NCBI GenBank assembly: GCA_045106235.1
Contig: JBGCEJ010000006.1
Location: forward strand, 1-64,000
Direction of reading: 5' to 3'
Origin: UBA4427 sp045106235
GTDB taxonomy: Bacteria; Myxococcota_A; UBA9160; UBA4427
DNA: 64,000 nucleotides
In this document: positions 35,745 to 44,258 of the stretch, in pieces
Numbering within the stretch: the stretch's first letter is position 1
Layout of the letters: each line of letters starts with the position of its first letter
Position numbers and translations under genes: made by a program
The notes under the pieces: generated by a model
What the model was told of the DNA's origin: nothing
Seen by the model: only the letters and a program-made list of their open reading frames with translations
Database searches by the model: none

Positions 35745-36397
35745 GACGCACTTTCCTTCGACCGAAGTCCTTCGAGTAACAGCTCGAGCGTCGCGCGGAC
35801 GAGCGACGGGTCGAGCGAGAGCTCGGGGCGTAAGCCGAGCGTGCGCTCGAGCAGCCCGAAGAGGATCATCTCCACGCTCGCCGTCGTTGCTTGCTCGTCG
35901 AGGTCCTGTCTGAACTCGCCGCTCTCGATGCCCGCAAGCAGGATCATGCGCGTGGACTCGGTCGAGACGCGGCGACATTGTCTCAGGTCCTCGAGATGGC
36001 CACGGATCACGATCTGGGGATCCTGCTGGAGGATCGTTCGAAAGATCGGCCGCTCACGAACGAACTCGATGGCGTCCTCAAACTTGGCCCGCAGATCCTC
36101 TGCGGCCGTTCTCTCGGGGTGCTCGCCGGACGTTAGGTGCGGAATCGCGTTCAGGCTCTCCCACTCTGCGAAGATGGTGCGAAGCACCGAGTCGATCAGT
36201 CCGTCCTTGTCGCCGAAATACTTGTACACCAGCGGCCGCGACACGCCTGCGGCATCCGCGATGTCGATGATTGTCGTGGCCTGGAAGCCCTTCTCCGAGA
36301 AGCACCGGCTGGCGGCATCGAAGATCCGCACGGATCGGGGATTGGCTTCATGGCCGGGACCGGGGGGCGAATATGGATCTCTGAGTGACGCTGACAT
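35741..36397 (-). CDS. TetR/AcrR family transcriptional regulator
   Basis: A 218-aa regulator with a clear HTH (ASRCFSEKGFQATTIIDIADAAGVSRPLVYKYFGDKDGLI, about 25-65) and a C-terminal ligand domain. It is divergent from the MFS gene at 36477, with an 80-bp shared control region, and its stop overlaps the SDR start. It probably represses both directions. Confidence 0.9.
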   Translation of the reverse strand: MSASLRDPYSPPGPGHEANPRSVRIFDAASRCFSEKGFQATTIIDIADAAGVSRPLVYKYFGDKDGLIDSVLRTIFAEWESLNAIPHLTSGEHPERTAAEDLRAKFEDAIEFVRERPIFRTILQQDPQIVIRGHLEDLRQCRRVSTESTRMILLAGIESGEFRQDLDEQATTASVEMILFGLLERTLGLRPELSLDPSLVRATLELLLEGLRSKESAS

Positions 36398-36406
36398 TCA
36401 AGAGAG

Positions 36407-36432
36407 TTTACATACTTAATCATATCTGTAAA
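36407..36432. promoter_or_regulatory. candidate TetR operator
   Basis: An AT-rich inverted repeat, TTTACA (36407-36412) and TGTAAA (36427-36432), sits between the divergent TetR and MFS genes in otherwise GC-rich DNA. Position and symmetry fit a TetR-family operator. The spacing of 14 bp is within the observed range, but binding is not shown. Confidence 0.45.
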
Positions 36433-36476
36433 GATTGATATTCACATTCTGTGACTGGGCAAGCGGGAGTGGACGG

Positions 36477-37943
36477 GTGGTAAACGAGAACGACGAGGAC
36501 AGCCTCTCGCGTAGCGTCAAGCTCGGCTACGGCGTCGGCCAGCTGGGCGACGCCGTCGTCCATTTCTCCTTCGAGACCTTGGTCTTCTTCTACTACTCCC
36601 AGGTTCTGGGGATCTCGGCAACGCTTGCCGGCGGGGCCGTCTTCATCGCCCTCGTCTTCGACGCATTGAGCGACCCCTTAGTCGGATCGCTGAGCGACTC
36701 GACCCGGAGCCGGCTGGGCCGCCGCCATCCCTACATGTTCGCCGGGCCGCTGCCTTTGGCCGTCTTCTTCTACCTGCTCTTCGTTCCGCCCGAAGGTCTC
36801 GGAGAACTGGGACTCTTTCTTTGGCTGACAGGGTTCTCGGTCCTGGCGCGGACCTGCCTAACACTCTTCGCTGTGCCCTACATGAGTCTGGGGGCGGAAC
36901 TCTCGCAGGACTACGTCGGTCGTACTTGGATTGTGGCCACGCGGATGAGCTTCGGAGCGATCGGCTGGATCGGTTCCGCCGCGGTGGCGTTCTTCGGCTT
37001 CTTTCGGTCCAGTGAGGCTTTCCCGATCGGCCACATGAATCCCGATCCCTATGCGCCGTTCGCCTTCACTATGGCGATGTTGATCGTTGTCGCGCAGATG
37101 GGTTCGGCGGCGGGGACACTCGCCCAGGCCCGGTCGATTCCGGTGACAGGCGAGCCGGAGACCTTCCGGCCGGCCCGTGTCTTCGGTGAGCTTCGTGCTG
37201 CATTCAGCCAGTCCTCGTTTCGTTGGTTCGCGATCGGCGGCGTGATCGCTGCGGGGGGTCTCGGCCTACGCCAGACCCTGGTGCTTCACATGAACACGTT
37301 CTTCTGGGGTTTCTCGAGTGAGGAAACTGGAATCGTCATGGTCGTGACCCTCGTGGGTCTGCTTGGGGGCTTTCCGTTTTGGGCCTGGCTCTCGCGTCGT
37401 ATCGAGAAGCGGCGGGTCTTCCAGGCGGGCCTTTGCACGCTTGGCGTATGTGTCTTCCTGCCGCCGCTGCTTCGCGCGCTCGATCTCTTTCCCGAGAATC
37501 AGACGAAGGCCCTGCTTCTGCCGCTCGTGGCGGTGTTCTCCCTGCTTTCCGCGCTGGGCGGGACTGGAGCGCAGCTGGCGCAGGGATCGATGGCTGCGGA
37601 TATCGCCGACGAGAGCGCACTCGAAACCGGTTTGCGTCAGGAGGGCGTCTTCTTCGGTTCGGTGAATTTTCTGGTGAAGTGTTCCGCAGGACTTGGTCAC
37701 CAGCTGGCCGGGATCCTGCTCGATCTGATCGACTTGCCCGCCGGGGCCGAGCCGGGCGGGCTCTCCGAGCGGGTCGTCGCGAATCTGGGTTGGGCCTATG
37801 GGCTCGGTGTGCTGGTCATCGCAGGTGTCGCGATCTGGGCGATCGGTCGATACCCGCTCGATCGAACGCGCGTTGCGGAGATCCAGCAGGCGCTGGCCGA
37901 GCGCATACCCGGAGGGGGGCAAGTCCAGCAGCCAGGCGCTTAG
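36477..37943 (+). CDS. MFS transporter, GPH (glycoside-pentoside-hexuronide) type
   Basis: A 488-aa transporter with 12 predicted helices. The GPH/MelB style is seen in LGYGVGQLGDAV at the start, FDALSDPLVGSLSDSTRSRLGRRHPYMFAGPLPLAVFF and the segment ALGGTGAQLAQGSMAADIADESALETGLRQEG. Members cotransport sugars or steroid- and terpene-like compounds with cations; the solute is not determinable. The GTG start at 36477 has GGGAG upstream and is preferred to an in-frame upstream codon. It is probably regulated by the divergent TetR. Confidence 0.86.
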   Translation: MVNENDEDSLSRSVKLGYGVGQLGDAVVHFSFETLVFFYYSQVLGISATLAGGAVFIALVFDALSDPLVGSLSDSTRSRLGRRHPYMFAGPLPLAVFFYLLFVPPEGLGELGLFLWLTGFSVLARTCLTLFAVPYMSLGAELSQDYVGRTWIVATRMSFGAIGWIGSAAVAFFGFFRSSEAFPIGHMNPDPYAPFAFTMAMLIVVAQMGSAAGTLAQARSIPVTGEPETFRPARVFGELRAAFSQSSFRWFAIGGVIAAGGLGLRQTLVLHMNTFFWGFSSEETGIVMVVTLVGLLGGFPFWAWLSRRIEKRRVFQAGLCTLGVCVFLPPLLRALDLFPENQTKALLLPLVAVFSLLSALGGTGAQLAQGSMAADIADESALETGLRQEGVFFGSVNFLVKCSAGLGHQLAGILLDLIDLPAGAEPGGLSERVVANLGWAYGLGVLVIAGVAIWAIGRYPLDRTRVAEIQQALAERIPGGGQVQQPGA

Positions 37944-38059
37944 TTGTCAGAATGAGGGGTATTGGCGCTGTAGAAACTTCCATCTCAGATTCCTTTTCGT
38001 GCATCGTATTCGCCCGTATACATCCTCCTTCTACGAGCACGCACGTTCGATTTCCCGAG
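37944..38059. other. short gap at the end of cargo B
   Basis: Non-coding sequence between the MFS stop and the conserved TTGACC leader. Nothing further is visible. Confidence 0.4.
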
Positions 38060-38143
38060 TTGACCTAAAGTTGACCTAAGTGTTCGTCACGCACCTCTAC
38101 GCACGGTACACCTCGTAAACATCAATGAATTCAACGATCGCAA
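38060..38143 (+). repeat. island leader copy 2: paired TTGACC sites and 84-bp block
   Basis: TTGACC at 38060 and 38071 (11 bp apart), then the conserved block ending directly at tRNA fragment A2. The distance from first TTGACC to the fragment is 84 bp, as in the other two copies. Confidence 0.85.
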
Positions 38144-38192
38144 CACGTTGCCAACGTGAGGGTCGCCAGTTCGAATCTGGTCTCGTGCTCCA
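38144..38192 (+). repeat. tRNA-Gly 3' fragment, copy A2 (49 bp)
   Basis: Identical to nucleotides 28-76 of the intact tRNA-Gly and to copy A1. It cannot fold as a full tRNA. Confidence 0.92.
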
Positions 38193-38202
38193 TCACAAGA
38201 AA

Positions 38203-38235
38203 AGCTCGTTCCACGAAGTGGAGCGGGCTTTTTTT
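38203..38235 (+). terminator. terminator A after fragment A2
   Basis: A 12-bp stem (AGCTCGTTCCAC / GTGGAGCGGGCT, loop GAA) with a following T-run. Compared with 31057-31088 both arms have changed while pairing is kept. Confidence 0.85.
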
Positions 38236-38279
38236 GTGTCCGGAGCTTTGAGTTGGTTTTGTGTTGGAGCCTTTCGATT

Positions 38280-38358
38280 AAGAGCATTGCCAACGGAAGG
38301 GGGAGCTGAGAGCGATTAGCGATCAGCGAGTATGAACGCTTGCCCATCGGGCAAGTGT
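38280..38358 (+). repeat. decayed tRNA-like core, purine block and hairpin, copy 2
   Basis: AAGAGCATTGCCAACGGAAG starts at 38280, followed by the purine block GAGAGCGATTAGCGA. A 10-bp hairpin follows (ACGCTTGCCC / GGGCAAGTGT, loop ATC, 38336-38358), which directly precedes fragment B2. Confidence 0.7.
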
Positions 38359-38360
38359 GA

Positions 38361-38391
38361 GTCGCCAGTTCGAATCTGGTCTCGTGCTCCA
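38361..38391 (+). repeat. tRNA-Gly 3' fragment, copy B2 (31 bp)
   Basis: Exact copy of the last 31 nucleotides of tRNA-Gly, including CCA, 168 bp after fragment A2. Confidence 0.92.
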
Positions 38392-38396
38392 CATAA

Positions 38397-38439
38397 GCCC
38401 CCGGATTTTCTCGTGTATACGAGAAGTTCGGGGGGGGGC
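38397..38439 (+). terminator. terminator-B hairpin after fragment B2, T-run lost
   Basis: GCCCCCGGA pairs with TTCGGGGG(C), and inner TTCTCGT/ACGAGAA encloses GTAT. The T-run found in the other copies is replaced by a G-tract, so this copy may not terminate efficiently. Confidence 0.75.
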
Positions 38440-38712
38440 TGTTGTTAGGTCGGGTTGACCAATCGTTGACCTCAACTCGGTTTCTTCCTGTTTTGGGCCA
38501 GGCTTGAGCGGCTTAAGTCGCACACGTTAAGTCTCGGCCCTTAGCCGGTTGGGAAATTGCGTGGCCATCACGCGTGTAACGTGATGGTCGCTTGCTGAAT
38601 AGGAGACGTATACGGAGCCCATCTTGACGCGCATGTCTGCCGGCTTTTGAACATGTCTCAAAACTTGCCCTGTGAGTCGCTGCGAAAACGGGGGAAGTCC
38701 ACTTACTCTCGT
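38440..38712 (+). repeat. island flank copy 3
   Basis: GTTGTTAGG is followed by TTGACC at 38455 and 38466. The inverted repeat GGCCATCACG (38563-38572) / CGTGATGGTC (38580-38589) keeps pairing with one G-T. Then come GACGTATACgGAGcCC and a distal GGGGAAGTCCACTT that matches the tail of flank copy 1. Confidence 0.8.
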
Positions 38713-38920
38713 CTAGATCCAGACCGACCCGGCCACCGAAGCCAACCCACTGATGGCCGAGCGCTTGAGTTAGACGCATAAAGACGGCTCCGGAGAGCAC
38801 CCCCTTGCCCTGCGCGCGCCTCTCGTCCATTGTCCCGTCGCTCGGAATGCCACCCCCCATCTGATGGATGTAAGGACAAGCGCACGCACAGCCCGGCCAC
38901 GTGACGCAATCTCTCAGCCT

Positions 38921-40177
38921 ATGTACCGCATCATCGCCCCCATCTTCGCGCTCCTCCTGAGCACCTCGCTGCTCCTCATGGGCAGCGGGCTCCAAGGCAC
39001 ACTGCTTCCCGTGCGTGGGGGCCTCGAAGGCTTTTCGCCCACATCCCTCGGTGTGCTCGGTTCTGCATATTTCCTCGGCTTCGCCGGAGGTTGCCTCAGG
39101 GGCTCGCAAATTATCGCCCGCGCGGGTCATGTGCGTGCCTTCGCCGCGGCTGTGGCGATCGCGTCCTCGGTCGTGCTTGCCCACGCAATGGTCGTGAGCC
39201 CGCTCATTTGGTGGGTGCTGCGCGCGGTCACGGGCGCTTGTTTCGCCGTTCTCTACATGATCATCGAGAGCTGGCTGAACGAGAAATCGTCGAACGAAGA
39301 CCGCGGCTTCGTCTTCTCCCTGTACACGATCATCAACCTGACGGTGATCACGCTCGGCCAATTGATGCTCACCACGGCCTCTCCGAAGAATTTTCCGCTC
39401 TTCTCGGTGGCGTCGATCCTGATCTCGCTATCTGCGGTGCCGTTGGTGCTCACGCGGGCGTCGGTGCCCGAGCCGATCGAGGCGACTCGTTTCGATCCAC
39501 GCAGTCTCTACCGAACTTCACCGGCTGGCGTGATCGGATGTCTTGCCGTTGGCCTAACGAACGGCTCGTTCTGGTCATTGGCGCCACTCTTTGTGCAATC
39601 GAATGGCGGGGCAGGGGATGAGGTGGCGGTGTTCATGAGCGTGACTGTGATTGGCGGGGCACTGGGGCAGTGGCCGCTCGGGCGGCTCTCGGATCGGGTG
39701 GATCGCCGGCTTGTGATTCAGATGGCGGCGGGCGGCGCTTTTGTGGCGGGGCTCGCGCTGGCGTGGCTTACGTTGAATGAGCCGGGCTTCGTGCTCGGCG
39801 GCGCCTTGCTCTACGGCGTGTTTGCGTTCCCGCTCTATGCCGTGAGCGTTGCGCATACGAATGATTTCGTGGCGCCCGAAGGATATGTGGAGGCAGCGAG
39901 TGGGCTGCTTCTGGTTTTTGCGACGGGCGCTGTTGTGGGGCCGATTCTGGCGTCTGCGCTGATTTTGTATTTCGGCGCTTGGAGCTTGTTCCTGTTTACA
40001 GCGACGATTCACGCGATGCTTGTGCTCTACGTGGTGCAGCGCATGCCAAAGCGCGAGCGGCCCGATGAGGAAGACCGGATTGCGTTCTCCGATGCGCTGA
40101 TCGTGAGTTCGACGACCTCGATGGTGGATCCGCTACCACCTGAGACGACTGAGGGTGGCGAGGAGCGCGCAGACTAG
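38921..40177 (+). CDS. MFS transporter (YcaD-like)
   Basis: A 418-aa membrane protein with about 12 helices. Short MFS motifs are visible, such as LGQWPLGRLSDRVDRRLVIQ between the two halves, and MIIESWLNEKSSNEDRGFVFSLYTI, which is characteristic of the YcaD-like subgroup. Its substrate is unknown. ATG at 38921 is preferred because the first helix begins there; the open frame starts 19 codons earlier. It opens cargo C and is not obviously linked to the peptide-ligase cluster. Confidence 0.84.
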   Translation: MYRIIAPIFALLLSTSLLLMGSGLQGTLLPVRGGLEGFSPTSLGVLGSAYFLGFAGGCLRGSQIIARAGHVRAFAAAVAIASSVVLAHAMVVSPLIWWVLRAVTGACFAVLYMIIESWLNEKSSNEDRGFVFSLYTIINLTVITLGQLMLTTASPKNFPLFSVASILISLSAVPLVLTRASVPEPIEATRFDPRSLYRTSPAGVIGCLAVGLTNGSFWSLAPLFVQSNGGAGDEVAVFMSVTVIGGALGQWPLGRLSDRVDRRLVIQMAAGGAFVAGLALAWLTLNEPGFVLGGALLYGVFAFPLYAVSVAHTNDFVAPEGYVEAASGLLLVFATGAVVGPILASALILYFGAWSLFLFTATIHAMLVLYVVQRMPKRERPDEEDRIAFSDALIVSSTTSMVDPLPPETTEGGEERAD

Positions 40178-40341
40178 AGACGGTACGCGAAATACCACGT
40201 GAATGATGAATCGCGCGTGCGAGAAAGGTCGAGGAACTGTTCAGCGCATCCCAGACCATCGCGCGCTTCTATGCGGCTAGAGAGAACTGGCGACTCAGGG
40301 CCCTCGCTCATCGTGTTCGCCGATACAACCGGCGCAGCCGG

Positions 40342-41358
40342 CTAGCTGAGCAGTTCGAGCTCATCTTGGAAGTCCTCTACTGATGCCGAGACGTCCTCCG
40401 GACGGGCGAAGGTGGCGACATGAAATAGCGCATCGCCTTCATTTACGAGAGGCAACTCTGTACGACCGATCACGACCCCCGGTTTCGTGGCGAGAACGGT
40501 CACCTCGTCGGCTCCAAATGGGTCCGCGATCGTCCCGAGCTTCTGATTTGCTTCGACCAGCGCGCCGAGCTTGGCCCGTTCGCGAAGGATTCCTGACTCT
40601 GGGGCGCGTGCCCAATAGCTTGAACGTGCGACATACGGGTCTGTGGCTGGCCGCTGTTTCCGTTGCGGCGGAAGCATTTCGAGCGCCCGCATGGTCGAGA
40701 GCACACCGCGTTCACCCGCTTTGATGGCTCGCTCGTCAAAACGAAGTGCTTCACCTCCTTCATACAGGAGCATCGGGATTTTCCGCTCGAACACTTCTTG
40801 GCGAAGGGAACCATCGCGAGTGTTCGCGTCGATCAGCACCGGAACGCCGAAGGAGTGGGCAAGGCGAGAAGTTTCGTCGTGATCTAGGCAAGCGCGGATT
40901 TGCGGCAGATTCGAGCGGTGAACCGCCGCGGTGTGCAAATCAATCCCATGCGTCGAATTGTCGACGACTTCAGTCAAAAACGTGCGCGCTAGGCGCGCTG
41001 CCAGTGACCCTGTTGGGGAACCCGGAAATGAGCGGTTCAGGTCTCTTCGGTCCGGCAAGTACCGCGAGAGCGCGATGAATCCAAATAGGTTGACAACGGG
41101 AACAGCGATGAGCGTTCCTTTGAGCTGCGGAAGAAGCTTGCGACGAAGAACGCGACGGATGATTTCGACGCCGTTGATTTCATCCCCATGAACGGCTGCA
41201 CACACGAAAAGCCGTGGGCCTGGCCGTTTCCCGTTCACAACCTCAATCGGAAGGGAGATCTCGGCTCCGGTTACGCGACGTCCCACTGGAATCTCGATTC
41301 TTTGTCGAGTTCCGGGGGGAATTTCGTTCCCGGCAATGACGAGCGAGTCTTCGCTCAC
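40342..41358 (-). CDS. succinylglutamate desuccinylase/aspartoacylase-family zinc hydrolase
   Basis: A 338-aa M14-like amidohydrolase. The zinc ligands are read as AVHGDEINGVEII (His, Glu) and GIDLHTA (His); LYEGGEAL fits the catalytic Glu. The family removes acyl or peptidyl groups from amino acids. A small C-terminal barrel-like domain follows (VVIGRTELPLVNEGDALFHV). It overlaps the zinc-protease gene by 4 bp and forms a three-gene minus-strand operon with it and the RimK-RCK gene. This trio is a known neighbourhood in other bacteria; the true substrate is unknown. Confidence 0.86.
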   Translation of the reverse strand: MSEDSLVIAGNEIPPGTRQRIEIPVGRRVTGAEISLPIEVVNGKRPGPRLFVCAAVHGDEINGVEIIRRVLRRKLLPQLKGTLIAVPVVNLFGFIALSRYLPDRRDLNRSFPGSPTGSLAARLARTFLTEVVDNSTHGIDLHTAAVHRSNLPQIRACLDHDETSRLAHSFGVPVLIDANTRDGSLRQEVFERKIPMLLYEGGEALRFDERAIKAGERGVLSTMRALEMLPPQRKQRPATDPYVARSSYWARAPESGILRERAKLGALVEANQKLGTIADPFGADEVTVLATKPGVVIGRTELPLVNEGDALFHVATFARPEDVSASVEDFQDELELLS

Positions 41359-41834
41359 TTTTTTCGAACCGGCGAGCGCTTCTTGTTGCTCTTCATTTTC
41401 GAGTTCTTTTTCAAAACCATTCGGCGGTCAACGTCGATGACAATCGGCCCCTTGAGCGCTTCCCGGCCGAGCAACATTCGGTGAATCATCTTCTCTCGGT
41501 CTACCAGACTCACTTCGATTCGCTTCGTCACCGGTCCGATCGTGAGAGTGGTTTCTACGAAGATCCGTTCCGTCTGCTGTCCGGTGCTCGAACGAACTCT
41601 GCCGCGGCGGATGACCTTAGTTTTGACGTGGATTCGGCGGTCTCGTTTTTCCCGGTGCAGCACGACGTCGAAGCGGACGAAGCCCCTCGCAAGCTCCTCG
41701 ATATTCTCAACATGAAGCGCGCTGGTGCGAGCACCGGTGTCGACCTTCGCACGTAGATTGCGAACGCCCCATTCGGGCAGATCTATAAACTCAGTCCAGC
41801 CGATTAGAACCGGGTCCTGCGTCGCTCTTCTCAT
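41355..41834 (-). CDS. putative ATP-dependent zinc protease (RimB-like, retropepsin fold)
   Basis: A 159-aa protein with the hallmark KVDTGARTSALHV (Asp-Thr-Gly as in retropepsins), FIDLPEWGVRNLRAKVDTG, and the late MLLGREALKGPIVIDV. A basic Lys/Arg tail ends it. RimB proteins accompany RimK glutamate ligases and are thought to cut or trim what RimK modifies. Overlaps of 4 bp on both sides make coexpression nearly certain. Confidence 0.86.
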   Translation of the reverse strand: MRRATQDPVLIGWTEFIDLPEWGVRNLRAKVDTGARTSALHVENIEELARGFVRFDVVLHREKRDRRIHVKTKVIRRGRVRSSTGQQTERIFVETTLTIGPVTKRIEVSLVDREKMIHRMLLGREALKGPIVIDVDRRMVLKKNSKMKSNKKRSPVRKK

Positions 41835-43042
41835 GTCTCGGATGGATCCTCTTCGACAACCGCAGTGGCCACCTCGACACGGCGTTTGCGCTTTTTCGTT
41901 TTTACCTTCGGCGGGGCGAGGCTCTTGAGCGTGAGATTCTTCCCAAAGCAGAGCAATACATCACCCGCAAGTATTTCGCGGTCAACTCGAGGATTGGGAA
42001 TCGTCACGCTTTCGCGTTGGATTGTCAGAACCAGGACATCGCGCTCGCGAAGTTGACTGTCTCGAATCGTCTTCCCGCAGAGCTCAGAGCGTTCATCCAC
42101 GGGCACTTCGATAACGCCGTACCCACTCTGGAGAGTCAGTCTCTGCCGGAGGTCAATCTCTGGAAACAGGACTTCATCCTCGATGAGCGCGATGATTTCG
42201 CCGGCAACATCGACACCGGTGGCTGCTTCAATTCCCTCGAGGCCGGGCGAGGAGTTGACTTCCATCAGGATGGGCCCGTCTTTGCCTTCCAAGAGATCTA
42301 CACCGGCGACACGCAAGCCCATGATTTGCGCGGCATGCACGGCGGTTCGCTGATACTCCTCATCGAGTTCGACGACTTCGGCCGAACCGCCGCGGTGGAT
42401 GTTGCTCCGAAATTCATCCCCTTCCGCAGTGCGGCGCATAGCAGCGACGACACGGCCACCCACAACAAACGCCCGGATGTCCTTGCCCTTGCTCTCTGAG
42501 ACGAACTGTTGGAGAAGGACGCTCATCTTGGCCGGCCCGGCCAATGTCTCGATGATCGCCTCGGCGACTTTTGTGGAGTCGGCCAGGATCACCCCGATCC
42601 CCTGGGTCCCCTCAAGGAGTTTGACAACGACTGGTGGGCCGCCCATTCGTTCGATGCCGGGCAAAATCTCAGATACGTGTCTGACGAACATTGTTGTGGG
42701 AATCCCAATCTTGTGGCGACTGAGAACCTGGAGAGCACGTAGCTTGTCTCGCGAGACCGAGATGGCGTGGGACGGGTTGACGCAAAAAACGCCCATTTGT
42801 TCGAACTGGCGCAAAACGGCGGTGCCGAAGAAAGTGACCGAGGCGCCGATGCGAGGAATGACTGCGTCATAGCTCGAGAGCTTCTTATTCTTGTAGTAGA
42901 GGCGTGGAGATCCGTGTGCGACTTCGATCGAGCAGGCGAGGGTGTTGAGAACCCGGGCCTCGTGGCCCCGCGCCTGCGCCGCCTCCTTGAGGCGCCGCGT
43001 GCTGTACAGCTTGGGGTTCCTAGACAAGATGGCGATACGCAT
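41831..43042 (-). CDS. RimK-like ATP-grasp ligase fused to an RCK_C (TrkA-C) domain
   Basis: A 403-aa protein. Residues 1-290 form a RimK-like ATP-grasp amidoligase: SRDKLRALQVLSRHKIGIPTT, PPVVVKLLEGTQGIGVILA (ATP-binding loop), DIRAFVVGGRVVAAMRRTA and ILMEVNSSPGLEGIE (metal site). Residues about 310-385 (VIEVPVDERSELCGKTIRDSQLRERDVLVLTI...GDVLLCFG) look like the RCK_C/TrkA-C domain that senses small ligands in transporters, followed by a Lys-rich tail. The enzyme probably adds amino acids to a protein or peptide; the RCK_C part may gate it. The start is ATG at 43042. Confidence 0.88.
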   Translation of the reverse strand: MRIAILSRNPKLYSTRRLKEAAQARGHEARVLNTLACSIEVAHGSPRLYYKNKKLSSYDAVIPRIGASVTFFGTAVLRQFEQMGVFCVNPSHAISVSRDKLRALQVLSRHKIGIPTTMFVRHVSEILPGIERMGGPPVVVKLLEGTQGIGVILADSTKVAEAIIETLAGPAKMSVLLQQFVSESKGKDIRAFVVGGRVVAAMRRTAEGDEFRSNIHRGGSAEVVELDEEYQRTAVHAAQIMGLRVAGVDLLEGKDGPILMEVNSSPGLEGIEAATGVDVAGEIIALIEDEVLFPEIDLRQRLTLQSGYGVIEVPVDERSELCGKTIRDSQLRERDVLVLTIQRESVTIPNPRVDREILAGDVLLCFGKNLTLKSLAPPKVKTKKRKRRVEVATAVVEEDPSET

Positions 43043-43418
43043 AAACGGGTTCCGTCTGGCCCCGACTGTGGGTCAAAGGCATCGCTCCATTTCGAAGTCG
43101 ACAACTGCATTTAGCCTACCGCTCATGTTTGCGCTCATGAAATATTGAAGTCGACCAGCGCAGAATCGCGGAGGCACGCCGTCGCGATGACCACGACCGA
43201 TTCCACTCAGCAAGAGCGGCCGATTCAAGCATTTGTACTGGTAATCGAGAGCACGCCAATGAACGAATCGGCGTCGATCTTGGCCTTGAGCCTGCGCGCA
43301 CCCAGTCGGGGAGGTCGACGTACTCGCGTAGGCTTCGTACTCACGTTCGGAGGTTTCGTGGGATGGAAGGCGTTTCAATGGCGCGCCCGCGAGCAACGTG
43401 CCGCTATCCTCCAATTCG
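43043..43418. promoter_or_regulatory. divergent control region between the two ligase operons
   Basis: About 375 bp separate the minus-strand RimK operon from the plus-strand ATP-grasp gene. An open frame on the plus strand (from 43145) runs into the ATP-grasp gene in another frame. It has a short hydrophobic stretch but no family features, so it is not called. Promoters for both directions must lie here, but none was assigned. Confidence 0.45.
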
Positions 43419-44258
43419 ATGGGGGACACCTTGAATCTGTTGGTCGTTTCGGTCGCAGGCGACAAGTCTGCGGATCTGCTGGCCGCCGCGGGCCGAGGGA
43501 AGGGGCTGCGGGTCACCGAACTCTCGTACGAGACGGTCGGTGAGGGGCCGATCGCGCCCGACTGGGTTTCGCCCCGGATTCGAGCCATCTTGCGCGATCC
43601 CTACCGCAAGGGAGCTCGGTACCAGAGAGCTCAGCTTCGGTTGCTCGATACGCTTTCGCCGGACCAGGTCCTCGACGCCCGAACGCTTCGCGAACATCCC
43701 GATCACGAGGACAAACTCTTTCAGTACCGAGCGTTGGAGGGCCACGTGCCGGTGCTGACTACCTGGCCCGCAACGCGAAGCTATACCGGTCCGTTTCCAG
43801 TGGTCCTCAAACGTCGCATCGCGAGCGGCGGGAGGGGGACATTCCTGGTGCGTACGCCGGAAGAACTCTACGCCCGGCTTCAAGTGGAGGCGGCCGAGGA
43901 GTGCATCTTCCAGGAATATGTAGAACTCGACGCCGACTACCGGATTCTAATCTTAGGCTCGCGGGTCATTGCGACCGTGTCGCGACAGATCCGCGTACAT
44001 GAGGAAGCAGAGGGAGCGCGGCTTGCGGTCAAAGTTGACGCGCCTGTGACGCTCGCTCCCGCAGTCGTCGAAGACGCGAGACGCGTGGCCGAGATCTTCG
44101 GCTGCGACTTCTGCGGAGTCGATATTGTGGAATCGCGAGGGCGCCACTTCGTGATCGAGTGCAACGTCTCCCCGCAGTTTCGAAGCACCGCAAAACTCAT
44201 CGGGCAGGACATCGCGGGAGAGGTCATCGATTTCCTCGTGGCGAAGGATGTGGAGTGA
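43419..44258 (+). CDS. second RimK-like ATP-grasp ligase
   Basis: A 279-aa ATP-grasp protein distinct from the first. It has DHEDKLFQYRAL, PFPVVLKRRIASGGRGTFLV (phosphate-binding loop), CIFQEYVELDADYRILILGSRVIATVSRQ and VIECNVSPQFRSTAKLIG (metal-binding end). These fit a glutathione synthetase/RimK-type amidoligase. The start is ambiguous: ATG at 43419 is used, GTG at 43398 would add 7 residues. Its stop overlaps the DUF1704 gene start (GTGA), linking ligase and peptidase tightly. Confidence 0.84.
   Translation: MGDTLNLLVVSVAGDKSADLLAAAGRGKGLRVTELSYETVGEGPIAPDWVSPRIRAILRDPYRKGARYQRAQLRLLDTLSPDQVLDARTLREHPDHEDKLFQYRALEGHVPVLTTWPATRSYTGPFPVVLKRRIASGGRGTFLVRTPEELYARLQVEAAEECIFQEYVELDADYRILILGSRVIATVSRQIRVHEEAEGARLAVKVDAPVTLAPAVVEDARRVAEIFGCDFCGVDIVESRGRHFVIECNVSPQFRSTAKLIGQDIAGEVIDFLVAKDVE

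Noticed and set aside
43145..43543. Possible small gene between the two ligase operons
   Set aside because: It runs into the ATP-grasp coding region in another frame, has no ribosome-binding site of note and no recognisable domain.
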